Assembly: GCF_000430645.1 (NCBI RefSeq)
Contig: NZ_KE387185.1
Span: forward strand, 62,001 to 126,000
DNA from: Aquimarina latercula DSM 2041
GTDB lineage: Bacteria > Bacteroidota > Bacteroidia > Flavobacteriales > Flavobacteriaceae
Length of the DNA: 64,000 nt
Reading direction: 5' to 3'
The notes beneath the pieces are model-generated. The model searched no databases. It saw only the letters and a program-made list of their open reading frames with translations, and was not told where the DNA came from. Positions 16,809 through 26,161 of this stretch are shown one piece after another (position 1 is the first letter of the stretch; each line of letters opens with the position of its first letter). The translations under genes and the position numbers were made by a program.

Positions 16809-18575
16809 TTATAATTGTTTATCGATTGCCGAGATCACTCTAGACGCCTTATCATAATCCTGTTGCATAGCTGTTGTAGATGAAGGAGTATATCTAGCAA
16901 ATTCACAGCTTTCTAATAATGCTATAAACTCTATAGATGTAGTATCATCTACTTCTTTTTCTTTTAATAACCGCTTAATTCGATCTTTACTCATATCACT
17001 AGTTTGGATATGTAATTTTGCTTTCAAATAGTTATGCAACGCTCGTTCCATTGCAATGTAAAACTCTTTCTGATTTCCTAGGTTCTTTTTAGCCTCAGAA
17101 AGATATTTTCTTGCAAGTTTATCCGCCTTACGTACTCTATTACCACTAACGTCACTTAATCTTTCTTCTCTCTTTTTTCCAAAAAACAAAAATAACGGAA
17201 TCGCAAAAAGCGGAGCTGCAAGAGCTATCCAGTATCCTGTCGATTTAAAAAAATGTTTTTTCTCGATTGGTTCGAGATTAGCATTCAATTTTAAAAACCT
17301 AAACTGACTTCCCGTTTGAGTAACTAATTTTTTATTGTTACCTGTAGCTTCTGAATTTGTAACAATACTTCCACTATCAGGACCATTCTTTACATTAATT
17401 ACTATTTCTTGAGATGTTATTCTTTTATAGGTTTCGGTTTTTAAATCGAAATACGAAAAAGAAACAGGAGGAATTGGATAGGTTCCTTTAAACTGAGGAA
17501 CCAATGTATAAGAATCAGAAATATTCCCAGACATTCCTGTCATATTCGTTCTCACTCTTTCATTATGCTCTGGTTCATATTGTTCTAAACCGTTTGGAAC
17601 ACTTAATTTAGGTAGATCAAATAGTTTAAGATTTCCATTACCCGAAACCAAAATCTTAGTCTCTAGGGATTCTGTCGCATCCAACTCAGTTCTATTAGGA
17701 GTAATTTTGAAATCAAAAGACCCAACTGCACCAGAAAAATCGTCTGGTTTTCCTTCTATAGGAAGCGGTTTTACATTAATTGTTCTGGTACCAGCAGCAA
17801 CCGTTTTATTTACTGTAGAATACAACTTGCCTCCAAAAATATCACGACGATTTGTAGGAACATCGACCGCAATTGATAAAGTTAAAGGCTCTATATCTAA
17901 TTTTCCTGTTTTTTGGGGATATAACACTGTTTTACCACATACAACAAAGTTATATGGTTCTCCTTTATACTCACCTCTTTCTACTTTTAACTGACCAATC
18001 TTAATCGCCTGACTCCAGAAATCACTATATTTTGGATTATCTATTTCTCTTAAATTACTAATTTGTATTCTTGGGCTTACATACAATTTGTATACTACTG
18101 TGATAGCTTCATTTAGATAAGGATTGGATTTAGAAACCTCTGCAACTAAATGTAGATTTTCACTAGCAACATAATCCGCATTATTTCCATCTTTTGGTTT
18201 TTGCACTGCAGCAGTTACTTGTACTTTTACTGGTAATGTTTTATAGGTTTGTCCATCAATTTCTATAGTCGCTTGACCAATTGTAAAATTACCTCTTTTT
18301 GTAGGAGAAAGGAAATAACTAAATGTCTTGGCATATGATCTTTTACCATTGATCCAAGAATTACTAATGGATTGATTAGGTCCTCCAACAACAGTAAATC
18401 CTTTAAAACTAGGTTGTGTAAAATTATCACCGTCTTTATTCATTTCAAAATCGACGCGTAATCTTTCGTTGATACCCAGTTTTTTCTTACTCAATTTAGC
18501 CTCAAACTTTACTTGAGCGAACCCAAGTTGGGTAACTGCTAAAAATAGTGTTAGAAAAATTAATTTTATATTCAT
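16809..18575 (-). CDS. batD: BatD, secreted-domain membrane protein
   Basis: A 588-residue protein with a signal peptide (MNIKLIFLTLFLAVTQLGFAQ), a long periplasmic part with beta-sandwich repeats (KFEAKLSKKKLGINERLRV at the start, LVAEVSKSNPYLNEAITVVY in the middle), one membrane segment near 443-463 and a cytoplasmic helical tail. Sequence and order match BatD of Bacteroidota. It sits between batC and batE, so it is co-transcribed. A scaffold role for the vWA proteins BatA and BatB is a suggestion from the family, not shown here. Confidence 0.9.
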   Translation of the reverse strand: MNIKLIFLTLFLAVTQLGFAQVKFEAKLSKKKLGINERLRVDFEMNKDGDNFTQPSFKGFTVVGGPNQSISNSWINGKRSYAKTFSYFLSPTKRGNFTIGQATIEIDGQTYKTLPVKVQVTAAVQKPKDGNNADYVASENLHLVAEVSKSNPYLNEAITVVYKLYVSPRIQISNLREIDNPKYSDFWSQAIKIGQLKVERGEYKGEPYNFVVCGKTVLYPQKTGKLDIEPLTLSIAVDVPTNRRDIFGGKLYSTVNKTVAAGTRTINVKPLPIEGKPDDFSGAVGSFDFKITPNRTELDATESLETKILVSGNGNLKLFDLPKLSVPNGLEQYEPEHNERVRTNMTGMSGNISDSYTLVPQFKGTYPIPPVSFSYFDLKTETYKRITSQEIVINVKNGPDSGSIVTNSEATGNNKKLVTQTGSQFRFLKLNANLEPIEKKHFFKSTGYWIALAAPLFAIPLFLFFGKKREERLSDVSGNRVRKADKLARKYLSEAKKNLGNQKEFYIAMERALHNYLKAKLHIQTSDMSKDRIKRLLKEKEVDDTTSIEFIALLESCEFARYTPSSTTAMQQDYDKASRVISAIDKQL

Positions 18576-18671
18576 CAGTTTTATATACTTTTTAGGAACA
18601 AATGATATCTAGAGTAACTAAAATAATCATTATCAAAATGTAATACTTTTAGTCGCATAGATTTCATTCGC

Positions 18672-19550
18672 TTACCAATCTTTTTCAGTTTTTGTTTTTG
18701 TTCCTTTAGCTTTTTTAGCATTTATTTTATCCTGTACTTTTCTTTCTTCATTATTCATTGCTTCTAAAAGACTTTTTACTTGCTGAGGAGACAATTGACC
18801 TTGTGCCTGTTGTGGCTGCTTATTTTGTTCTTCAGGCTTTCCATCTCCTTCTTTCTTATCTTCCTTTTTGTCTTTACCATCATCTTTAGGATCACCTTTT
18901 TCATCTTTTTTATCTTCTCCTTTTTTATCCTCTTTATCGTCTCCTTTATCTCCTTTTTTATCCTTATCGTCTCCTCCTTCTTTCTTATCTTCTTTATTTT
19001 CGCCCTCTTTCTTATCCTTGTCCTCTTTATCTTTTTTGTCGTCTTTATTCTGATCTTTATTATCCTTGTCCCCTCCTCCTTTATCTTCGTTTTGTTGTTT
19101 TTCTAATAATTGTTTTGCTAGTGCTAAATTATATCGTGTCTCATCATCTTTAGGATTATTACGTAAAGCATTCTTATACGCCGCTACTGCTTCTTTATAT
19201 TTTTTCTGTTCCATATAGGTATTCCCTTGGTTATGGAATGCCTTATGTTTTTCTACTTTTGAAGTTGCTGTTTTTACAGCTTCGGTATATCGTTGGTGTG
19301 CTTCATCATATTTTTCTGTGTTGTAATATGCATTTGCTAAATTGTACTTAGCTGTTGGATCTACCGGATTTTTGGATATTGCTTTACGATATTCCCCTTC
19401 TGCTTTTGGAAAATTACCATCTTTAACCAACACTTCATTTCCAGTCGCTACAAATCGATCTGCCTCTGCTATAGCTTCTATTCGATCTTCTTCTTGCGAA
19501 AAAGTAATCCCGAATTGAAAACATAGTACTATAATCAGTAAGTTTTTCAT
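18672..19550 (-). CDS. batC: BatC, TPR protein with very long charged tail
   Basis: The 292 residues begin with a signal peptide (MKNLLIIVLCFQFGITFSQ) and three TPR units (about 25-150, including NPVDPTAKYNLANAYYN and NPKDDETRYNLALAKQLLE). From about 155 to 245 the sequence is almost only Lys, Asp, Glu and Gly, followed by a Gln/Pro stretch and a short helical end (LSPQQVKSLLEAMNNEERKV). BatC commonly has a charged linker; this one is long. The opposite strand shows long open frames only because of this codon bias. It lies between batB and batD. Confidence 0.88.
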   Translation of the reverse strand: MKNLLIIVLCFQFGITFSQEEDRIEAIAEADRFVATGNEVLVKDGNFPKAEGEYRKAISKNPVDPTAKYNLANAYYNTEKYDEAHQRYTEAVKTATSKVEKHKAFHNQGNTYMEQKKYKEAVAAYKNALRNNPKDDETRYNLALAKQLLEKQQNEDKGGGDKDNKDQNKDDKKDKEDKDKKEGENKEDKKEGGDDKDKKGDKGDDKEDKKGEDKKDEKGDPKDDGKDKKEDKKEGDGKPEEQNKQPQQAQGQLSPQQVKSLLEAMNNEERKVQDKINAKKAKGTKTKTEKDW

Positions 19551-19618
19551 AACGTTTTTATTTTATTCTGTATCAAGCTTTAACAAGCTTATTCCTTCAA
19601 TATTTTATTGCTCATAAC

Positions 19619-20653
19619 TTATTCTTCATTAAACAAGTTTAGCCTTTTAACCCAAGAAGTTTTTCTTTCTAATAAGAAAATATCTAAGAATAGCAATAGT
19701 AAACCTGCTCCTAGAAACCATTGGAACTGATCTTTAAAATCTGCAAATTGTTTGGCTTCAAACTCTTTTTTATCCATGCCTTGTAATAATTCTGTCACAT
19801 TTTCTACCACTGCATTTGTACTAGAACCATCAATGTATGTGCCATTTGCTTCATTAGCAATTTCCTGTAAAATTGTCGTATTTAATTTTGTAATAACAGT
19901 TTCTCCCTGACTATTTTTCTTATACGATTGGACTATTCCGTTACGTTTTATCGGAATTGGGCCTCCTTTGGTTGTTCCAACACCGATTGTATATATCTTA
20001 ATGCCTTCTTTAGCTGCTTCTTCTGCTATAGATGCTACATTTCCTTCATGATCTTCTCCATCGCTTATAATGAACAATACTCTATTCGTCTGTTCCTCAT
20101 CATCATAATAGGTTTTTGCTAGTTCGATAGCTTCATTAATAGCAGTTCCCTGAGAAGAAAGCATATCCGTATTCATTGATTGTAGAAACATCTTAGCAGA
20201 TCCATAATCTGTGGTTATTGGTAATTGCGGAAATGCACTAGCTGCATATGCAATAATACCTACACGATCACTTGCTAAATTATTAATAATCTGAGTTACT
20301 AATTGCTTTGTTTTCTCTATTCGATTTGGCGCAATATCCTCTGCGAGCATACTTTTAGAAACATCTATTGCAAATACGACATCAACACCTTCTCGTTTTA
20401 CTGTTTCTAATTTAGTTCCTACTTTGGGATTGACCAAAGCAATAATAAAACAAGCAAAAGCTAAACTAATAACCACAATTTTTAGTATTGATTTAAAAAT
20501 TGATTGATTAGGGCTTAATCTTTTTAATAATTCTTTGTCCGCAAACTTTTTCTGAGCCGTTTTCTTCCAAATTAAAACACCAAGAAACAACACAATTACT
20601 ATTGGTATTACCAACAATAACCAGAAATATATTTTTTCTTCTAATAGATACAT
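19619..20653 (-). CDS. batB: BatB, vWA-domain membrane protein
   Basis: From the ATG at 20653 the protein is 344 residues: two N-terminal membrane segments (about 9-29 and 55-75), a von Willebrand A domain (about 90-290) with the metal-binding MIDAS sequence DVSKS (97-101), and a C-terminal membrane segment before a short basic tail. An ATG nine codons upstream adds only polar residues and is less likely. BatA and BatB are vWA proteins thought to form a membrane complex with BatC, BatD and BatE. It is preceded by the flavodoxin-like gene. Confidence 0.88.
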   Translation of the reverse strand: MYLLEEKIYFWLLLVIPIVIVLFLGVLIWKKTAQKKFADKELLKRLSPNQSIFKSILKIVVISLAFACFIIALVNPKVGTKLETVKREGVDVVFAIDVSKSMLAEDIAPNRIEKTKQLVTQIINNLASDRVGIIAYAASAFPQLPITTDYGSAKMFLQSMNTDMLSSQGTAINEAIELAKTYYDDEEQTNRVLFIISDGEDHEGNVASIAEEAAKEGIKIYTIGVGTTKGGPIPIKRNGIVQSYKKNSQGETVITKLNTTILQEIANEANGTYIDGSSTNAVVENVTELLQGMDKKEFEAKQFADFKDQFQWFLGAGLLLLFLDIFLLERKTSWVKRLNLFNEE

Positions 20654-20732
20654 TTTATTATTCTTAGTTACAGCAAACACTGTAATTTATATACGAACCA
20701 ACTACACTTAAAAAGTTTAGTATGCTGTATAT

Positions 20733-21239
20733 TTAATTTTTTATTTTTAAAGCAAAAGCATTTATTTTTTCTTTCATTTCTTGAGAAAGTTCTTTATCCC
20801 GAACCCAAGTATGTATATCTCCTAAATACTGCATTCCCAGGTATTCAGCACTTCTGGAAAAAGGAAGAGGGAATTCCATTACTCTATCATCATCATTACT
20901 GCAACTGATCATCGCCATCTCTTTTCCTCTTAACATTCTTCCGAAATCTTTTTCCTTATACAGATAATCAGAAATTCTGTCTAAAAACACTTTCATAATT
21001 CCGCTCATTGTATACCAATATACTGGCGTGGCTAAAACTATCGTCTGATAATTCTGTACTATATTTTTAAAAATTATTTCAAAATCATCATTGTTGTTAA
21101 AATCGTAATCAAAGTAATTTATTTCTCTTTGATTTAAATCAATCATTTCAAAACCAGTCATTTCTTTTAAATAAGAAACTACAATACCGGTATCTCCATT
21201 ACTTCTCGAACTTCCTTGAATTATGATTCCTTTTTTCAA
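20733..21239 (-). CDS. flavodoxin-fold NAD(P)H-dependent oxidoreductase
   Basis: The 168-residue soluble protein has the FMN phosphate loop at the N-terminus (GIIIQGSSRSNGDTG) and the second flavin loop ATPVYWYTMSGIMKVFLDRI, as in the NADPH-dependent FMN reductase/flavodoxin-like family. The substrate is unknown. It is placed between batA (15 bases) and batB (about 80 bases) in the same orientation, so it is probably co-transcribed. This is not a usual bat gene; its presence may be a chance insertion or a link to redox stress. Confidence 0.82.
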   Translation of the reverse strand: MKKGIIIQGSSRSNGDTGIVVSYLKEMTGFEMIDLNQREINYFDYDFNNNDDFEIIFKNIVQNYQTIVLATPVYWYTMSGIMKVFLDRISDYLYKEKDFGRMLRGKEMAMISCSNDDDRVMEFPLPFSRSAEYLGMQYLGDIHTWVRDKELSQEMKEKINAFALKIKN

Positions 21240-21254
21240 CTACTGTACTTTTAC

Positions 21255-22259
21255 TTAAATAAAACTTCTAAACACGGTAAATCTCAACAAAAATTCAACC
21301 AACAATAACAATCCAGCTAATAACACTAATGGTCGAAATTTTTCTTCATAGTTATAAAACTTAAACTCTTCTACATCTGTTTTTTCTAGCTTATCAATCT
21401 CCTCATATATCTGTTCTAGTTTCTTATTATTGGTTGCTCTAAAATATTTTCCTTTGGTCACTTTTGCAATTTCCTTCAAAAGTTCTTCATCAATTTCCAC
21501 CTTTACATTTCCATATTGAAATGATCCATTTGGTCTAATAGCAACTGGTGCTAAAGCCATTCCATTAGTTCCAATACCAATCGTATAGGTTTTAATGCCA
21601 TACTCAACTGCCAATTCTGAGGCTATTTTAGGATCAATAAAACCAGCATTATTAGAACCATCAGTAAGTAATATAATTACTTTGCTTTTTGCTTTGCTGT
21701 CTTTTAGTCTATTTACAGAAGTAGCCAATCCCATACCAATTGCCGTACCATTTTCTAAAAGATTATTATATTCTATTTCTTTCATTGCACTAAGCACAAT
21801 CGCCTTATCACTAGTAATTGGTGTTTTAGTAAAACTTTCTGCTGCATACATAACCAATCCAATTCTATCATTTGGTCTACCTTGGATAAACTCTGCCGCA
21901 ACATCCTTTAAAGCTTCTAAACGATTAGGTCTTAAATCTCTTGCAAGCATACTTGCAGAAACGTCAATCGCCATTACTATATCAATCCCTCGAGTTGTTT
22001 TCGTTTTAGTTGATACATCGACAGTTCTTGGTCTTGCCATCGCCGTAATGATTAATGCTAAAGCAATTAATCTCAACAACAGCAATAATGGCTTAACCTT
22101 AGCCAACCAACTCCCTGATACTTTAAATCCTTTAATACTGGAGATTTTAAGCTCAGCTTGTTGTTTATTTCGTTTCCATATATACCAAGCAATTGCTAAA
22201 GGTAGTGTTAAAAACAACCAAAAGAACTGTGGATTTTCAAATGTAAAATTTTCAAACAT
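21255..22259 (-). CDS. batA: BatA, vWA-domain membrane protein
   Basis: The 334 residues show an N-terminal membrane pair (about 12-28 and 56-76), a vWA domain with MIDAS DVSAS (99-103) and a membrane segment near the C-terminus (LVLLAGLLLLVEFLL). The opening FENPQFFWLFLTLPLAIAWY is typical of BatA. It starts two bases after the upstream operon gene. Family role: part of the MoxR-AAA/vWA system, which is thought to assist folding or assembly of membrane or periplasmic proteins. Confidence 0.9.
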   Translation of the reverse strand: MFENFTFENPQFFWLFLTLPLAIAWYIWKRNKQQAELKISSIKGFKVSGSWLAKVKPLLLLLRLIALALIITAMARPRTVDVSTKTKTTRGIDIVMAIDVSASMLARDLRPNRLEALKDVAAEFIQGRPNDRIGLVMYAAESFTKTPITSDKAIVLSAMKEIEYNNLLENGTAIGMGLATSVNRLKDSKAKSKVIILLTDGSNNAGFIDPKIASELAVEYGIKTYTIGIGTNGMALAPVAIRPNGSFQYGNVKVEIDEELLKEIAKVTKGKYFRATNNKKLEQIYEEIDKLEKTDVEEFKFYNYEEKFRPLVLLAGLLLLVEFLLRFTVFRSFI

Positions 22260-22261
22260 AG

Positions 22262-23923
22262 TTATTTGGCGTTTCTAAGTTCTACAGAGTTTATAATACG
22301 TTGGGCAACTTCTTTAGCATAACGATCTTCTTTATCATAAACTACCATTATCTGTTGGAAACCACCATTCTCGGCAAAATTAAGCATCAAATAATCGCTT
22401 TTTTGTTCTTTCTTGGTTACTGTATTTACAACCTCTAAATTCCCAAAGACCTTTATACCTTTTGCTCCTGCCAATGTTTCGTACTCTTCATCTTTTACAG
22501 TAATATTTTTAGCTCCTTGCGATTCGAAATTACCAACGACTCCTTCTACCACTTTATTTAAATCCACTTCTGTTTTCTGGTTGTATTGAACCGTCGAAAC
22601 GGAGATAAAAAAGTTTCCTACCAAACTTCCATATATAAAGGTTTCATTTCCTTTTAGAATTTGTTTTTGTTCTTCAGTTAATTGAAAATTATTTCTAATT
22701 AACACTTTGGGAGTAGATATCGTAACTGGTGGCGCTCCATAAGCACTACTGATCCACTCTGTTTCGGCTAACTCTTTCGTTGGATGCCCTAAGATTGAAT
22801 CTTTCACAACATCATACCCTTTTACAACAATAAAAATCATTAATGTAATTGCGATTACACCAACACCTGCTATACTTCCGAAAATAATTTTTCTTCTTAG
22901 TTTTTTTTCTGCGACAGTTTTTCGATATTCTTCATCTGCCAGCAATTCTTCCTCAGTTGGTTCTGGAATTGCATTCTTTGTCTCATTTATTACTTTTTCA
23001 ATAACATTTCTATCGGCTTTAGCAGTACCAATATCAGGTTTGGACTTAGCAAACTTTGCCATATCAGCCGTTTTTAGGACTGATTTAAGTTCTTCGATTG
23101 TATGCTTATCTAAATTTAATGACCCTGTTTTAATTTCTTCATCAAGTCGAGCTATTAATTCATCCGTAGTACTTTCCATTGCATGATCATATACTTCTTC
23201 GTCAATATACTTACGTGCTGTATCACTCAATTGAGAATAATATTCTTTGTGAGAATCTTGCTCTAACAATTGTGATTCGTCGATTCTTTGTAATGCTAAA
23301 ATTGCTCTTTCATAAGGAGGAAGCTCATCTTCTTTTGCCTCTTTTCGCTTTTTTCTTCTTAAAACAAGAAATACAATCAACCCAATCAATACAAGCGGTA
23401 TTAAAATCCACCATAAATACTTTTTCCAGTTAAAAAAAGAAGCATCTACATCCACTATCGGTTTGATCTCAAACATTTTTTGTTTTGTAGTATCTACAAC
23501 TACATCTCGAACCTCTACTTTTAATGAATCTGTAAAAAATGATCGATCCCCTATCATCACTTTTTGTCTCGGAATTGTGTAATGCCCAGAATCAAATTGT
23601 GTTAACGCATATTCTTTGATTAGATTAAATCTATTTCCGTTTTTTGTAGTATCTGTTTTATAGGATTCTATAACTTCGAGTGGCGAAAATGTTTGCCCTT
23701 CTGGAAAAATTACAATTTCGGTAGAATCTACTTCAACCTGCATTTTGTATCTAATTTCTTCACCGATTTTTATTGATGTAGAATCAATACTAGTTGCAAC
23801 TTGTGCAATACCATGAAATCCAGAAAAAACAAGAAAGAGGATCATAAATATTATCTTTCTAACTTTTTTCAAAAGCTGAATATCATATGTTTTATTACTA
23901 ATTAGTACTTTATAATTACTCAT
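22262..23923 (-). CDS. BatD-like/DUF4381-type membrane protein of the bat operon
   Basis: A 553-residue protein with a signal segment (IFMILFLVFSGFHGIAQ), a periplasmic domain starting VATSIDSTSIKIGEEIRYK, a membrane segment (about 170-188) followed by a basic stretch, and the cytoplasmic segment PPYERAILALQRIDESQLL typical of DUF4381-like proteins. A second membrane segment (about 350-370) precedes a C-terminal exported domain of about 180 residues that I do not recognise. This gene is regular between the DUF58 and batA genes in flavobacterial bat operons. The first ATG precedes the signal segment by 26 residues, so a later start is possible. Confidence 0.78.
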   Translation of the reverse strand: MSNYKVLISNKTYDIQLLKKVRKIIFMILFLVFSGFHGIAQVATSIDSTSIKIGEEIRYKMQVEVDSTEIVIFPEGQTFSPLEVIESYKTDTTKNGNRFNLIKEYALTQFDSGHYTIPRQKVMIGDRSFFTDSLKVEVRDVVVDTTKQKMFEIKPIVDVDASFFNWKKYLWWILIPLVLIGLIVFLVLRRKKRKEAKEDELPPYERAILALQRIDESQLLEQDSHKEYYSQLSDTARKYIDEEVYDHAMESTTDELIARLDEEIKTGSLNLDKHTIEELKSVLKTADMAKFAKSKPDIGTAKADRNVIEKVINETKNAIPEPTEEELLADEEYRKTVAEKKLRRKIIFGSIAGVGVIAITLMIFIVVKGYDVVKDSILGHPTKELAETEWISSAYGAPPVTISTPKVLIRNNFQLTEEQKQILKGNETFIYGSLVGNFFISVSTVQYNQKTEVDLNKVVEGVVGNFESQGAKNITVKDEEYETLAGAKGIKVFGNLEVVNTVTKKEQKSDYLMLNFAENGGFQQIMVVYDKEDRYAKEVAQRIINSVELRNAK

Positions 23924-23936
23924 TCTTACTTGTAGC

Positions 23937-24803
23937 CTATCCTCTCCTTTTAAAATATCCTAATAATTTCTTTACGTAACTCTCATCCACTCTACTACTT
24001 ATCGAACCTGCACCGCTTCTAGTAAAACTATCTTTAAAATAATCTACTCGATCTTGATAATACTTTCCATAATTGGTTCTTATTTTCTTAGAGCTCGTAT
24101 TTACCAAAAGTAACTCTCCCGTTTCTTCATCTTCCATCTGGACCATTCCTAAATTAGGAATCTCCTCTTCGCGCTGATCATATACTCGAATGCCCGTAAC
24201 ATCATGTTTTCCTCCAACAATTTTTAACGTTTGTTGATAATCATCCGCAATAAAATCAGAAAGCATAAATACAATTGCTTTCTTTTTCATTACGTTTGAT
24301 AAGAATTTCAATGCTTCCGTAATATTAGTTTGTTTACTCTTAGGCTCATATTCTAATAATTCTCTAATAATTCTTAACACATGAGATCGTCCTTTTTTTG
24401 GTGGAATAAAAAGCTCGATTTCATCAGTAAACAAAATCAATCCAATTTTATCATTATTCTGGGTAGCAGAAAATGCTAAAGTCGCGGCGATCTCTGTTAT
24501 AATTTCTTTTTTGAATTGTTGTTTAGTTCCGAATAATTGTGATCCAGAAACGTCTACCATCAACATCATTGTCAATTCACGTTCCTCTTCAAAAACTTTA
24601 ATATAAGGCTCGTTATAACGCGCAGTTACATTCCAATCTATATTACGAACATCATCCCCAAATTGATATTGTCGAACTTCGCTAAAAGTCATACCACGGC
24701 CCTTGAAAGTAGAATGATATTCTCCTCCAAATATATGGTCACTCAAGCGCCTTGTCTTGATCTCAATTTTTCGAACTTTTTTTAGTAACTCTTTGGTATC
24801 CAT
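23937..24803 (-). CDS. DUF58 domain protein (MoxR-associated vWA-like)
   Basis: The 288 residues carry the DUF58 signature GRGMTFSEVRQYQFGDDVRN and IDWNVTARYNEPYIKVFEEE, followed by a vWA-like segment with DVSGS at 84-88. There are no membrane segments. DUF58 proteins are almost always encoded beside MoxR ATPases. The start at 24803 (MDTKELLKKV) is preferred. An upstream in-frame ATG at 24818 lies in the terminal repeat of the palindromic element and adds only five residues. Confidence 0.88.
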   Translation of the reverse strand: MDTKELLKKVRKIEIKTRRLSDHIFGGEYHSTFKGRGMTFSEVRQYQFGDDVRNIDWNVTARYNEPYIKVFEEERELTMMLMVDVSGSQLFGTKQQFKKEIITEIAATLAFSATQNNDKIGLILFTDEIELFIPPKKGRSHVLRIIRELLEYEPKSKQTNITEALKFLSNVMKKKAIVFMLSDFIADDYQQTLKIVGGKHDVTGIRVYDQREEEIPNLGMVQMEDEETGELLLVNTSSKKIRTNYGKYYQDRVDYFKDSFTRSGAGSISSRVDESYVKKLLGYFKRRG

Positions 24804-24813
24804 TTTTTGTTTT

Positions 24814-24895
24814 GTCATTTCGCACCCGATGCGGAATCTATCAAATCATACTTTCTAACAAATAATAATGAGATTCCTGCCTTCGCAGGAATGAC
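24814..24895. repeat. 82-bp palindromic repeat element (REP/MITE-like)
   Basis: The spacer between moxR and the DUF58 gene is almost entirely an element with mirrored ends: GTCATTTCGCACCCGATGCG at the left and its partner ending CCTTCGCAGGAATGAC at the right. Each end folds by itself; the right hairpin pairs 24873-24880 with 24885-24892 around CTTC. Dispersed elements bounded by GTCATTCC and GGAATGAC are common in bacterial genomes, including Bacteroidota. No second copy was found in this window. Confidence 0.6.
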
Positions 24896-24899
24896 AATA

Positions 24900-25901
24900 C
24901 TATGGAACTTCAATCTCGTTTACAATCTTATTGATGATATCTACTGAAGTAACATTTTCTGCTTCAGCCTCATAAGTAATTCCAATACGATGACGTAATA
25001 CATCGTGCACTACAGCACGAACATCTTCTGGAATAACATATCCTCTTCTTTTTATAAAAGCAAAACATTTAGCAGCAGTAGCCATATTAATACTTCCCCT
25101 TGGTGAAGCTCCAAAACTGATAAGAGGTTTTAACTCTTCCAAGCCATATTTCTCAGGGAAGCGAGTAGCAAAAATGATATCCAAAATATATTTTTCAATC
25201 TTTTCGTCCATATATACTTCTCTTACCGCTTCCTGAGCTTTAATAATTTGCTCTACGGAAACTACAGGATTTACTTTTTCAAAAGAACCTTTAAGATTTG
25301 CACGAACGATTAATTGTTCATCCTCTAATTTAGGGTAATCAATAACCGTCTTTAGCATAAAACGGTCAACCTGCGCTTCTGGTAGTGGATACGTTCCTTC
25401 TTGCTCAACTGGATTCATAGTCGCCATTACCAAGAAAGGTTTATCTAACCCGAAGGTCTCATCACCAATTGTAACTTGTTTCTCCTGCATTGCTTCTAAC
25501 AAGGCACTCTGCACCTTGGCGGGAGCACGGTTAATCTCATCAGCTAACACAAAATTTGCAAAAATAGGCCCTTTCTTGATCGAAAAGTCATTTTCTTTCA
25601 TATTAAAAATTAGTGTCCCTGTTACATCTGCAGGTAATAAATCTGGTGTAAACTGGATACGACTAAAACTTCCGTGTACGGCTTTTGAAAGGGTATTTAT
25701 AGCTAAGGTTTTTGCTAAACCAGGAACACCTTCTAACAAAATATGTCCTTGTCCTAGTAATCCTATTAATAATCGCTCGACCATGTGCTTCTGGCCTACG
25801 ATTACTTTATTAATTTCTAAAGCAAGTAAATCTACAAATGCAGATTCTTTCTGTATTTTTTCATTGATTGAAGCAATATCAATAGAACTATTTTCTTCCA
25901 T
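24900..25901 (-). CDS. MoxR-family AAA ATPase
   Basis: The 333 residues contain Walker A GVPGLAKT (58-65), Walker B LADE (119-122) followed by INRAPAKVQSALLEAMQE, the NPVEQEGTYPLPEAQVDRF block with the arginine-finger region, and the helical lid with SFGASPRGSINM. This is a typical MoxR ATPase of the bat-operon subfamily, thought to act as a chaperone with the vWA proteins encoded downstream. It is the first gene of the operon. The 96-base gap to the next gene is filled by the palindromic element. Confidence 0.94.
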   Translation of the reverse strand: MEENSSIDIASINEKIQKESAFVDLLALEINKVIVGQKHMVERLLIGLLGQGHILLEGVPGLAKTLAINTLSKAVHGSFSRIQFTPDLLPADVTGTLIFNMKENDFSIKKGPIFANFVLADEINRAPAKVQSALLEAMQEKQVTIGDETFGLDKPFLVMATMNPVEQEGTYPLPEAQVDRFMLKTVIDYPKLEDEQLIVRANLKGSFEKVNPVVSVEQIIKAQEAVREVYMDEKIEKYILDIIFATRFPEKYGLEELKPLISFGASPRGSINMATAAKCFAFIKRRGYVIPEDVRAVVHDVLRHRIGITYEAEAENVTSVDIINKIVNEIEVP

Positions 25902-26077
25902 CTATTCTTTTTTTTAAAAGCGTGAATTTAACATTCATGTTTCAGCATTGCAAATTGTTAAATTATTTTTCTTCTTCTTGTTAATTATAGGTTAAATGTG
26001 TTGTCTTAAAATACGCTTACGCCCAAATTTTACAGTATATTTAGATCTTTTTACTGAAAAAGCGGACGTAACAATTT

Positions 26078-26120
26078 TCATCGCCTTTCGCGATGATGTT
26101 TCTAAAAGACGAAAGTCTTT
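26078..26120. repeat. two adjacent hairpins upstream of the SDR gene
   Basis: In the 260-bp gap between moxR and the SDR gene two short stems stand side by side: 26078-26084 with 26090-26096 (7 bp, CTTTC loop) and 26105-26110 with 26115-26120 (6 bp, GAAA tetraloop). They could be a leader structure or a small dispersed repeat. The rest of the gap shows nothing else. Confidence 0.35.
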
Positions 26121-26161
26121 AAATAATGTTGCAAAAATCTAAATGAAAAATCATCTATTTT

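Noticed and set aside
18780..19106. Open frames opposite the charged part of batC, rich in Ser/Phe/Leu
   Set aside because: They arise because the Lys/Asp/Glu codons of batC have no stop codons in the complementary frames.
21595..22278. 227-codon open frame on the plus strand opposite batA
   Set aside because: It is a shadow of the vWA gene: the minus-strand frame has MIDAS and membrane segments, while the plus-strand product has no recognisable domain and low-complexity hydrophobic runs.
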